Assembly: GCA_905250885.1 (NCBI GenBank)
Contig: CAJNOQ010003425.1
Coordinates: forward strand, 1-20,297
Direction of reading: 5' to 3'
Length of the DNA stretch: 20,297 nucleotides
Source of the DNA: Didymodactylos carnosus
Lineage: Eukaryota; Rotifera; Eurotatoria; Philodinida; Philodinidae
This document shows positions 10,782-19,763 of this stretch, piece by piece. Under the pieces are notes generated by a model that worked only from the letters and a program-made list of their open reading frames with translations, was not told where the DNA came from and ran no database searches. The position numbers and the translations under genes are program-made. How positions within the stretch are numbered: the stretch's first letter is position 1; the number at the start of each line of letters is the position of its first letter.

Positions 10782-10912
10782 CACAGCACTATGCATCATA
10801 TTCCAACGAATCGAGCAATGCATCAACAGTTAGAGAACTTCGTTCCATGCGAGTTCCAACTCTTTCTGTTAAAAAGTTATTGAAAAAATGCCGGGAATTA
10901 TACTTTTTATGA
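10782..10912 (+). other. Weak candidate orphan exon
   Basis: A pyrimidine-rich tract ends in the acceptor-like TACATGCAG at 10781. It is followed by 43 open codons to a TGA (10910-10912), encoding a Ser/Asn-rich start and the segment VRELRSMRVPTLSVKKLLKK. The composition is more protein-like than other non-coding frames here. No partner exon, start codon or family match is recognised, so it may be a relic exon or chance. Confidence 0.2.
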
Positions 10913-11633
10913 ACGTATAGTAATTCCTTTTGCCTACTACGTTGGTTCTTTACTTCAAGTCAGTGCTTGTGAGACAGATAAAGGATCGGCGCCATCAAAA
11001 CATAACTTGTACTGAAACATTCTAAAATTGTACTAAAAAATAACTCATAATGCTATTTTATTTAAAAAGCGAAAGAAAACAGAAATTCAAAATATTATTT
11101 TTTGTTAATAATATATTATGTCGTAATTTTACAACTAAAATAAATAAAAAAATATTAGAATTAGAACGGGGCAGTCAGAAAAAATGAGAAAGACGTGAGG
11201 GTCTACTTTCATAATTTTCTCAAATATCAGATACTTGTCTGGTAGCATACGGCATAATCGTATTTCAGGTGTTAGAGACACAGTCACAAAATCTATTTGC
11301 GAATTTTATCTATTCTATGTATTTCATTTCTGCTAAAGCAGTATGAAAACTTGACATCCAGCTCTTTGTTGAACTTTTTTGTTTTGTTTCTAACCTAAAC
11401 AGAGGAAGAAGTAAATATTACATGGTTATGAAAACTTTCTAATTTATGTTAAGAATACACTTGATATCGCTTCATTCAGGTTTAATATCGAACCTCTCAT
11501 TTTAGGCGATTTATATACTCTTGTAATGAGGTCGGCAGTGCTACTATTCGTTGTACGAGAGACTCTGCGTTAATATTCGAGACCCAGATAGTTAAATCAT
11601 TCATGTGAACTGAGAGTGTATGTTATATCGGAC

Positions 11634-11706
11634 TTTGGTAGCTCAGTGAGCATAACTTCTGGTCTCTTAATAGATGGGGGTTTGATTGCCGGTCGAGGCA
11701 TACATT
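11634..11706 (+). other. Degenerate tRNA-like / SINE-head-like segment
   Basis: TAGCTCAGTGAG (11639-11650) resembles the RNA polymerase III A box, and GGTTTGATTGC (11679-11689) resembles the B box, at a tRNA-like spacing. The acceptor and T stems do not pair convincingly and the D loop is too short, so a functional tRNA is unlikely. A tRNA pseudogene or the head of a tRNA-derived SINE fits better. Confidence 0.3.
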
Positions 11707-12659
11707 TCTTATTTGTCTATCAAATTGTCTCATGTCTAGCTGTGTGAAAAACTACTTTACTTTCTAATTCCATCAAGTCCTGTTATACAACTCATCTGTT
11801 GATAATGATATTTAGTAGTTATTGTATGATCAACTAGTAACGTTCATCTTCGATTTACGGACTCTTCACTGAAAGATCTTGGTCCTAACGAGGCGAACAT
11901 GTAGGGTGCACGAAATTCAGAACTTGAGGCAAATTATTTTTCTTATTTTTAGATACGACTGGATAGAGCCCATCAAGTTATCTAGTGAAAGCTAACTTTT
12001 ATATGTCTAGAAGTCTCTTTTTTTGTGTGAAAAAGTATTGATTTTTTCAGTGAAATTTTCTGTTTTCTACTTTTAAAATTCCCAAACTACTTTTCTATGA
12101 TTTTCCATCCAGACGTATAAAAAACTAACTTTGGCATCTCTAGAAACAAGTATGCTTTCAAACGTTGCCAAAAGGGAGCCAGTCAGGAAAACTAGGGGTG
12201 GGCATTAGGTGTTAAGACTAATCATTCCGACGAGCGTCACCGAAAAAATCCTCAGCACCAGTTTCTGCATTTTTTCTTTCCTTTCGCAACATAGAACGAC
12301 TTACTCTGACAGAACCCTGGCAAAAAAATAATAAACAAGCCTGTATCTGAACAACGTAGAATAAAGTCCACTTAAAAGAAAACTATTATCAGAAACACCC
12401 TACCAGCAGAGCGATGACGCAGTCTGCCCTTGTTCTAGGATTATTTTACATATTTTATTCGTACGAAAAATTAGTATTTTGTATTTTAAAACTTTTGAGC
12501 ACAAACTACAAAGCTAAACATGTCGATCAGTGAGAACTTTGAAGCTCCATCTGGCACAGCCAGTTCGAAGTCGGCTCACCTGCCACAATAAAGATCGTTG
12601 GAAAAACTTAAATCAGTTGCAAACTTGTCCTATGTTAAAAAATTAAAATGCTAACTAGC

Positions 12660-12715
12660 ATGCTACTCGTGTAAAACAATGTACTAGTACATTGATTGTT
12701 TTACACGAGTAGCAT
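12660..12715. repeat. 21-bp perfect inverted repeat (hairpin)
   Basis: The arms 12660-12680 and 12695-12715 are exact complements, each 21 bases (left arm begins ATGCTACTCGTGTAAAAC). They are separated by 14 bases that include the palindrome GTACTAGTAC. No U-run or gene end lies nearby. It could be a minimal foldback element or a structure-forming site. Confidence 0.7.
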
Positions 12716-14263
12716 ATCAAAATTTGACCCAGTATTTCTAGAGACGCAACCCACGAGATTTTTACATATTCGGAATCAGCACGACGAGTTATGTTGTGCC
12801 GCGGAAAGACCTCGTCGCGGTTAGACATGCACCGGGAAGGGAATCCCAAACTCGAGAATCCCGAACTGGGAAATGCCAGAAGTTGCGCGTCTCGAAAGTT
12901 GAGAATCCCGTTCATCGAAATGTAGAACAGTGCAGTATTACTAAACTGTTTTGACACTGAGGAAAACGCTCCCTTATCTTAAATTTTTAAATTGTCTGTC
13001 ACTTGCCGGTTTGTAGTGAGAATAATGAGAAAGGTTTTTTGTAATATATATTTTTTCTAACTTTATTGAAAGTTTAGAGAGGAATTGTGAATAGGCGCTT
13101 CGAGCTATGAAATATCTTCGACCCGAGAATGTCTAGTGGAATTCATTGGCACGAGTGCACTAAAAACAGCCCGTTTTTGTGTTTATCTTCTATGCATTTT
13201 GCTGTTCATTCTATCATTTTTCTTTTTAAAGACATTAGGTTTCGCTAGAGATTAGACATGTTGTAGAACCTCAAAAAATGTATTGACTGAATAAAGTAAA
13301 AATATTTGTGTAACTGGCTGATTCACATAAGAGGCTGAGACTTTCTAAAGGATTTTACCCCAGTAAACAGTAAGACTGCAGAAAACCGTCAAAATACAGG
13401 AAATTTTCGAAAACCAGGATAAAACAGGATGATCTCGTACAAAAAACCAGTACAAATACGAAGTCTGTACTTCTGTACTTGTCTTGCAAGGCAAGTGACA
13501 AGATCTTGTCCTCTGTGTATAACACTAACCAGTAAATATCAAGTAAATTTAATATGAGAAAGTTAAAAGAAAAATAATCAGAGAGAGGTTGAAAACACAC
13601 GAAACAAAACTTAGTTCTGTAATTTGGCTATGTTATACACAGTACAAATATTAACTTGAATTTGCATTACAGTTATCTGCTTGGATGATCTAAGTGTTTT
13701 AGGGGCTAGCTGTACAGAAAATACTTTAATATCAGCGAAGAACATTGATTCGCTAAAGCTAATCGGGACGTGTAGTTTAACTTGTGTACTTCAGATGGAT
13801 GTAAAAACCACAGTTACGTAAACTTACATTGCAGCACTGTCTTGTTATGTGGATAATTCTATGACAATACAAACATTATTATTTTCTTACTTTTCTGTCT
13901 TTTATATCTATCTATATACGCGTACAAAAGAAAAAAGATCAAAAAAAGAAAGCTGACATCAAGCAAGACAGTGAGAAATGCAGAAATTTTATGTTTTTCA
14001 GCAGATGTTCAGTGCACTTACTATAAAATACTCTAAGTTCTATCAAATTTACAAACTACAATAAACTTAAATCGAATATATCGTTCTCCGATTTTTATGC
14101 CGAGTTGAAGTACCCAAGTTAAACTTTGCCTCGAACCATATTCAAGAAAACGACACATTACACTTTCTGAGATAAAGTAGCGTCAATACCACAGCTAACA
14201 TAAGGAAAATATGTACTTTCTATTGTCATCGTGAATAGGCGTATGAGGATTTATATGTGTAAG

Positions 14264-15468
14264 ATTGTCCAAGTATAAATTATATACAATCGATAAACGA
14301 TAAAGTACAAGTATACAAGATTATTGATAAGCTCTTAATCAGTGTCGCATAAGCCTGTCAAAATGTATCAATTAGATTGAAGACTAAGACAGCGTTTTGA
14401 AACATCTTAAGTAGAGGATGGAATTTAATGAGAAGCAGGTAGTCGCAATAACATATGGTTGCGGTGACTATCGAAGTACAGGTGGTGTATCTTGGGTAGC
14501 CATCGCAGTTAGGGTTGAAGGATTTTGGGTCATCATTTTAAGTTATAAAATAAATATATTTCTTTATGTGGGTCAAGTGCGTATGGTAGTCATACTTACC
14601 GGCTGTTTCGTCATCTATCCAATCTGTGTAGCTCGATATTCTTGTATAAATTGTCGAAGGACTGTCACCACACGCAGGTGTAGATACTAGTCCAATTAGG
14701 TTCCAGATTTCAAACGTTGAATCATACATCATCAATGGAGCACCGTTGTCACTAGTACAGGCATCTTGAAGTCCATCTGAATATCCTGCACATAACATTG
14801 CGTCTAAATCAACATCATCCAGTGTACTAGCTAACGAACACGTTGGATCGGTTTGAAGTATCGTTTGTCTTAATTGTCCACTATCTGTGTCTGATATGTC
14901 GGATGAACCATACCCAGTAAGAACAACTGGTTCTATGGTTGTTATTGTCGTTCCCGATAAACATATATATGGATAGGTGCTGGGTACGGCAGATTCTAAA
15001 GTTAGTATAGCGATATCATTTAATTCAAGGTCATCTGTTGTGGTGGTGGTGAAATTTGGATGAAACACAATATCCTGAACTGCAATACTTGTAGTTGTTG
15101 TACCATACGTAGTCGCATTTGTTATACCATACGCCACGATGGTATTTGTTGATGAAACAAGTATGTTTTGGTACAGACAGCTAGCCGTTGTAAGAACAGT
15201 TGAGGAACCTATCAAGACACCTGTACACTTCCATGTTGCTGAGGTGCCGATCAGTATCATCCATGGCCATGTAAATCGTGACAAAATGGATGTACCACCA
15301 ACAACTCTTTTTCTTCGACGACGAGCTGCTGATGTAAAATTTTGAAATACGGGCTGTTGAGTTTGACATCCACAACTTGAACTTGAATTACACGACAAAT
15401 CGCTTAATTCTGATGGAACAGTTCGCACAACTATGCTTATTGTAGTGGTAGTTGTACTCAACGTTGTT
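14264..15468. repeat. 1205-bp direct repeat, left copy
   Basis: By eye this matches 18266-19470 at a constant offset of 4002 bases. A few mismatches fall in the first 25 bp (for example at 14271 and 14278-14282) and none were noticed afterwards; overlapping frames on both strands translate identically. It carries the 3' flank, last intron and protease domain of a serine protease homologue. The right edge falls in the ACA/ACT-rich stretch encoding the Thr-rich stalk. Such identity means recent duplication, gene conversion or an assembly duplication. Confidence 0.9.
14538..15468 (-). pseudogene. 5'-truncated copy of the S1 serine protease homologue
   Basis: This minus-strand copy encodes the end of the Thr-rich stalk, the poly-basic RRRRKR activation site and the entire S1 domain, identical in residues to the full copy at 18540-19643. 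It breaks off at 15468, where the upstream sequence changes to the flank of a third paralogue, so it lacks the start codon and membrane anchor. An in-frame GTG at 15479 is not a plausible animal start. It carries the same active-site losses as the full copy: Ser in the His position (15180-15182) and Asn in the nucleophile position (14745-14747). Unless supplied with another 5' exon or promoter, it should not be expressed as a protease homologue. Confidence 0.75.
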
Positions 15469-15489
15469 GTAGAAGTCACTTAAATAATC

Positions 15490-15685
15490 AAAAAGTAGAA
15501 GATGAAATTTAATCAGAAACAAATAGTGACAATAACATATGGTTGTGGTGACTGTCGAAGTTTATATCGATCTCGGGCAGTCGGCCTAATTAAGGTTGAA
15601 GGATTCTGGGTCATTATTTTAAGTCATGCAATAAAATATTCCTTTACGTGGACCAAGTGCGTATGGTAATGGTAAGTACTAATCG
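15490..15685 (-). pseudogene. Diverged 3'-end fragment of a third protease paralogue
   Basis: This segment aligns by eye with 14412-14597 (last intron plus 3' region of the protease gene). Shared words include AACATATGGTTG, GGTTGAAGGATT and CAAGTGCGTATGGTA, with many substitutions between them. Homology stops near 15685, about where the protease-domain exon would end. Read on the minus strand it runs into the truncated copy at 15468, so two paralogue fragments are joined head to tail. It is a relic of an older tandem copy. Confidence 0.6.
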
Positions 15686-15719
15686 TCCTTTCTACGTAGC
15701 ACTTTTTGTTGTCCTCGTT

Positions 15720-16010
15720 TCATCCTGTTATTATGTTATGTTATGATGACATATAGAAATCATATGTTTATAGTGACTTCTGTCCTGCTTTCTTATTCTT
15801 TTGACATCATGACATCGTGCTATATCCTGTTCTACTGACGTGATTAGTCTTATCAGTAGTAAATATCATCTTCTTTCCTGCTCTTCTAATGACGTGTTCT
15901 GTCTAGTTCATATGGCGTCATTAGTCCCCTGTTTCCAGATGTATTCAGTAATGTGTATATATATATATATATATAATATATAGTTGTATTCTTCATGTAT
16001 GGTGTACAGG
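15720..16010. other. Possible 5' LTR/leader of the retroelement, with a TA microsatellite
   Basis: Just left of the gag remnant is a non-coding pyrimidine-rich stretch that starts with TGTTATGTTATG-type words (about 15727), as LTRs often start with TG. It contains a (TA)n tract at about 15955-15980. No second LTR exists in the window and no primer-binding site was recognised, so calling it an LTR is inference. Confidence 0.25.
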
Positions 16011-16249
16011 TTCTCTTAGTGAATTAACTAGACAAGATAGAAAAACAAGCAAGAAACGTTTACTACCAATGGTTTATCAATACAGCATCACAGACAGTTC
16101 AAAAACCCCTTCAATCAATATCAGTTGGGTCGAAACTCTAAGCTGATCACTGCAAGGGACACAACAGACCAACAGTCTCTAGCCAGCTTTACTCAATATC
16201 AAGGAAGTTTGAATATTAAAAGACAAATACGAGATTAAGCAAAGGTGAC

Positions 16250-17050
16250 GCAGAACGTGTTCACTCAACTATTATTAAAAGGTGTACAACCGATCGAAAG
16301 ATTTACAAATATAGAGGATCAAGATCTAGTAACATGGTTATAAGACATGGACGAGATGTTTGAAGCTGTCGATAAAAAACAAGATGCACGTTGCAAAATG
16401 GTATCAATGTATTTTGACGTTGATGCAAAGAAATGATATCGTAGTGGACAACATGAAGATGATTAAGACTTTTATTTAAAAAAGAATTAATTGACGCATT
16501 TACCACATCGTCTGGACGATTAATATTAGCGGCAAAATTATTGACCCGTCATCAAAGTTTAGATGAATTTGCTCAGTCATATTATTACAATGTATTAACC
16601 TTATGCAAACGATTTAGCCCAAAAATGAGTGAATCAGACAGAGTATTATATTTATTGCGAAGAATAAAACCAAAAATTGCTCAAAATGTCATTATGTTTA
16701 ATGCACAAAAATGTAGTGAAAGCTTGGAATTAGCCAAACGAACAAAAACTGCAGTCACTTTACCACAATCAATAACGCCGACGCCAACATCAACCACAAT
16801 CTTAGCCGACGAAGATACGACAACATCAATGAGATCATCCAATTAAGGTAATTATTATTCTCGATATGATCAAAGTTATTATGATAAAGGAAGTCGTTGA
16901 CCATGGTAACCACGTGATTACAACAACAATTATTATAATAACAACTATCAAAATTACCCACAACAACAACGTCAAACTAATGTGACTACATGCTACACTT
17001 GTGGTGGACTTGGACACTCTATTCATCTCAATGTCCAAACCATTTAAACT
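16250..17050 (+). pseudogene. Retrotransposon gag remnant with broken zinc knuckle
   Basis: The translated pieces look like a retrotransposon Gag protein: a capsid-like region (about 16260-16465), a continuation in another frame (16469-16846) with LTRHQSLDEFAQSYYYNV and the RVLYLLRRIKP pattern of the family, then an Asn/Gln/Tyr-rich linker and a CYTCGGLGH zinc-knuckle start at 16991. It is decayed: in-frame stops at 16341-16343, 16434-16436 and 16464-16466, a frameshift at about 16466, further stops from 16844, and an indel that displaces the last knuckle cysteine. The element would have been a Ty3/gypsy-like LTR retrotransposon, judging by the gag, knuckle and protease order. Confidence 0.75.
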
Positions 17051-17099
17051 ATTACCCGTGACGCATGATATTAGCCTCACGAGTTAATATCCACCACCA

Positions 17100-18260
17100 T
17101 CAAAATTAATTTTCATCAATATATTCGTCAATGATGTTAAAATGCGCACGACGGTGGATACTGGATCCACAATCTCAGCTGTAAACTCATCTTATTTGGC
17201 TAAGTTAAAATGTAAGCATATTTATTCAAAGACAACAACGTCTAAAAACGGCCAGGTCTGCAAAAGTTCACGTTTCCTTCCTGGAACGTGAACGCTAAAG
17301 CACTGGTGAACGTGAGCTTTTTTTATACAGACGGTGTTCATATAGTCTGAAGTAAATATAAAGTTCTGTTCTATACTGTAGTAAAAACATATATATTTCT
17401 GTGTGGTCTTATCTGATCAATAGAAACTCTAATGGAGGATCAGATGGTCTGCTCAAGGCAGTAACTAGATTATTGCAATGTAAAGGGTACCCCTTGATTT
17501 CTATGATCAAAACATTGATTCTTCCAAGAACAGATCGCGAATTTCCTGTCCAGAAGGCTACTTTTTCCGACACTGGAACCGAAGTTCCTTGGTCAAAACC
17601 ATTACAGTAACTACATACGTTTTCCTTTGTTAGCGTAACCCATTGACGACAAACCAGCGCTGATTTTTCACTAAATATAACTGGTAATGGAGAAAGCTGT
17701 CTCACTTGCTATAGCACTAGATGAAATTGCCATATAACGTTTTGCAATACTATTCATTCCACACAACATTCGCATCGTTCATATAAAATAACGTTAACGT
17801 TCGTCAGAACATTCGCATTCACGTTCAAGGAACGTCAACGTGCTTTAGCGTTACGTTCAAAGTGAACGCTAAAAAGAAACGCCGAACTTTTGCAGGCCTA
17901 AAAACGGCTAATAATGAAATCTAGCGGTATCTGGTATGTTGATCCTACATGTCCAAGCCAACAATATAAAAACAAGTATTAATGCATTTATTATTGATGA
18001 TCTGTGTACCGACGCATTAGTAGGCGGTGACTATTGTAGTAAATACCATGTTGATATTAGTAATTATTTTAGAAAAAAATTGATGATTAGATTAGTCGGA
18101 CAACAAACGAGAATTAAATTCGAACAACCACTAAATATCCAACAGATATGTTATCTTAAATCACTAAATGATATGATGAAACCACCATTAGCGTCGATCG
18201 TCGTAAGCGCTACCACAACAGCTATTTATAGGCCGTCATGGAGATTATCTAGCACGCAAT
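17100..18260 (+). pseudogene. Retropepsin-like protease remnant, split by a MITE
   Basis: The N-terminal half carries the catalytic DTGS motif at 17157-17168, in the sequence TTVDTGSTISAV. The C-terminal half lies beyond a 648-bp insertion and shows DALVGGDYCSKYHVDI (about 18020-18057), corresponding to the LG.D segment of retropepsins. After excluding the insertion and one target copy, the two halves are in the same frame, but stops lie directly after the site. The sequence ends near 18260 in the linker before reverse transcriptase, where the protease-gene repeat starts. No reverse transcriptase, RNase H or integrase is present, so the element is 3'-truncated and dead. Confidence 0.75.
17253..17900. 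mobile_element. hAT-like MITE inserted in the retropepsin region
   Basis: A 648-bp insertion with terminal inverted repeats: left CAGGTCTGCAAAAGTTC, right (inverted) TAGGCCTGCAAAAGTTC. AACGTGAACGCTAAAG-type words near both ends continue the inverted symmetry. It is flanked by AAAACGGC at 17245-17252 and 17901-17908; the direct repeat extends to 11 bp as CTAAAAACGGC, so an 8-bp duplication is the reading that fits the ends. No transposase is encoded, and open frames at 17401-17705 are not recognisable. The hAT assignment rests on duplication length and CAGG-type ends. Confidence 0.75.
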
Positions 18261-18265
18261 ATATT

Positions 18266-19470
18266 ATTGTCCGAGTATAAATGATGTACAATCGATAAAC
18301 GATAAAGTACAAGTATACAAGATTATTGATAAGCTCTTAATCAGTGTCGCATAAGCCTGTCAAAATGTATCAATTAGATTGAAGACTAAGACAGCGTTTT
18401 GAAACATCTTAAGTAGAGGATGGAATTTAATGAGAAGCAGGTAGTCGCAATAACATATGGTTGCGGTGACTATCGAAGTACAGGTGGTGTATCTTGGGTA
18501 GCCATCGCAGTTAGGGTTGAAGGATTTTGGGTCATCATTTTAAGTTATAAAATAAATATATTTCTTTATGTGGGTCAAGTGCGTATGGTAGTCATACTTA
18601 CCGGCTGTTTCGTCATCTATCCAATCTGTGTAGCTCGATATTCTTGTATAAATTGTCGAAGGACTGTCACCACACGCAGGTGTAGATACTAGTCCAATTA
18701 GGTTCCAGATTTCAAACGTTGAATCATACATCATCAATGGAGCACCGTTGTCACTAGTACAGGCATCTTGAAGTCCATCTGAATATCCTGCACATAACAT
18801 TGCGTCTAAATCAACATCATCCAGTGTACTAGCTAACGAACACGTTGGATCGGTTTGAAGTATCGTTTGTCTTAATTGTCCACTATCTGTGTCTGATATG
18901 TCGGATGAACCATACCCAGTAAGAACAACTGGTTCTATGGTTGTTATTGTCGTTCCCGATAAACATATATATGGATAGGTGCTGGGTACGGCAGATTCTA
19001 AAGTTAGTATAGCGATATCATTTAATTCAAGGTCATCTGTTGTGGTGGTGGTGAAATTTGGATGAAACACAATATCCTGAACTGCAATACTTGTAGTTGT
19101 TGTACCATACGTAGTCGCATTTGTTATACCATACGCCACGATGGTATTTGTTGATGAAACAAGTATGTTTTGGTACAGACAGCTAGCCGTTGTAAGAACA
19201 GTTGAGGAACCTATCAAGACACCTGTACACTTCCATGTTGCTGAGGTGCCGATCAGTATCATCCATGGCCATGTAAATCGTGACAAAATGGATGTACCAC
19301 CAACAACTCTTTTTCTTCGACGACGAGCTGCTGATGTAAAATTTTGAAATACGGGCTGTTGAGTTTGACATCCACAACTTGAACTTGAATTACACGACAA
19401 ATCGCTTAATTCTGATGGAACAGTTCGCACAACTATGCTTATTGTAGTGGTAGTTGTACTCAACGTTGTT
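18266..19470. repeat. 1205-bp direct repeat, right copy
   Basis: This is the partner of 14264-15468. The left edge directly abuts the truncated retroelement (switch near 18266, in ATTGTCC). The right edge lies inside the Thr-rich stalk coding sequence, after which the full gene continues to its start codon. The right copy is therefore the more complete version. Confidence 0.9.
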
Positions 19471-19643
19471 TTAACTGTAGTCGATGTTGTAGTTGTACTT
19501 AATGTTGTTGTATATAGTGTTAAGTTACCGTTGACTCCCGGTGTAAGCGCGATACTTAAGCCTAGAGCAAGTGCTAAACCAACTAATAACAATGTAGTTC
19601 CAATAATAACTACAATAGTTGGTGATGAAATTATTGTTTTCAT
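18540..19643 (-). CDS. Membrane-anchored S1 serine protease homologue, catalytically dead
   Basis: Type II membrane or secreted protein with a trypsin-fold domain. Starting at the Met at 19643: hydrophobic anchor about residues 9-33; Thr-rich stalk 44-70; Cys-rich linker 84-92; poly-basic RRRRKR (107-112) immediately before the VVGG activation site; S1 domain to about 347. The His position reads TTASC (Ser154), Asp209 is kept in LNDIAIL, and the nucleophile motif reads TSDNGAP (Asn299), so two of three catalytic residues are lost. Asp293 (trypsin-type pocket) and cysteine pairs 139/155, 268/284 and 295/324 remain. An in-frame Met at 19763 would add 40 residues, but 19643 places the anchor at the N terminus. 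Exon end: GGTAAGT at 18602-18596 is a good donor, so the last 20 residues to 18540 may be intronic; a last exon at about 18469-18360 is possible. Likely a binding or regulatory protein. Confidence 0.85.
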   Translation of the reverse strand: MKTIISSPTIVVIIGTTLLLVGLALALGLSIALTPGVNGNLTLYTTTLSTTTTSTTVKTTLSTTTTTISIVVRTVPSELSDLSCNSSSSCGCQTQQPVFQNFTSAARRRRKRVVGGTSILSRFTWPWMILIGTSATWKCTGVLIGSSTVLTTASCLYQNILVSSTNTIVAYGITNATTYGTTTTSIAVQDIVFHPNFTTTTTDDLELNDIAILTLESAVPSTYPYICLSGTTITTIEPVVLTGYGSSDISDTDSGQLRQTILQTDPTCSLASTLDDVDLDAMLCAGYSDGLQDACTSDNGAPLMMYDSTFEIWNLIGLVSTPACGDSPSTIYTRISSYTDWIDDETAGKYDYHTHLTHIKKYIYFIT

Positions 19644-19763
19644 TGCATGACAGAATTTGTTAATTTTGATAAATTGATTCAGATAGCTAACGTACTTGAG
19701 AATAGTCAATAACAAAAAGAATGCAAGCAAGTAAATTAGATGGTATACAGGTGTAAAAGTCAC

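Larger units (their letters stand above)
9600..14263. other. Gene-poor intergenic block, 4.7 kb
   Basis: No convincing gene was found on either strand. The open frames present (for example 9760-10053, 10096-10449, 12655-12957 and 13355-13600 on the minus strand) lack family motifs and largely follow repeats. Listed separately: a GTCGAA dyad cluster (about 10021-10175), a weak exon candidate (10782-10912), a tRNA-like segment (11634-11706) and a perfect hairpin (12660-12715). A sequence beginning TAGGGGTGGGCATTAGGTG near 12192 resembles a hAT-type terminal repeat, but no inverted partner was seen. About 12800-12915 is rich in GAATCCC/GGGATT words. The segment 13020-14260 shows nothing identifiable. 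Confidence 0.5.

Noticed and set aside
12655..12957. 100-codon minus-strand open frame
   Set aside because: It covers the hairpin and GAATCCC-type repeats, with no protein family signal.
14418..14690. Plus-strand 90-codon open frame, repeated at 18420-18692
   Set aside because: It is antisense to the end of the protease gene and is duplicated only because the DNA is duplicated.
17401..17705. Open frames on both strands inside the 17253-17900 element
   Set aside because: No transposase or other domain is visible, and they lie in the interior of a MITE.
19435..19650. Plus-strand Val-rich open frame
   Set aside because: Antisense shadow of the Thr-rich stalk and membrane anchor codons.
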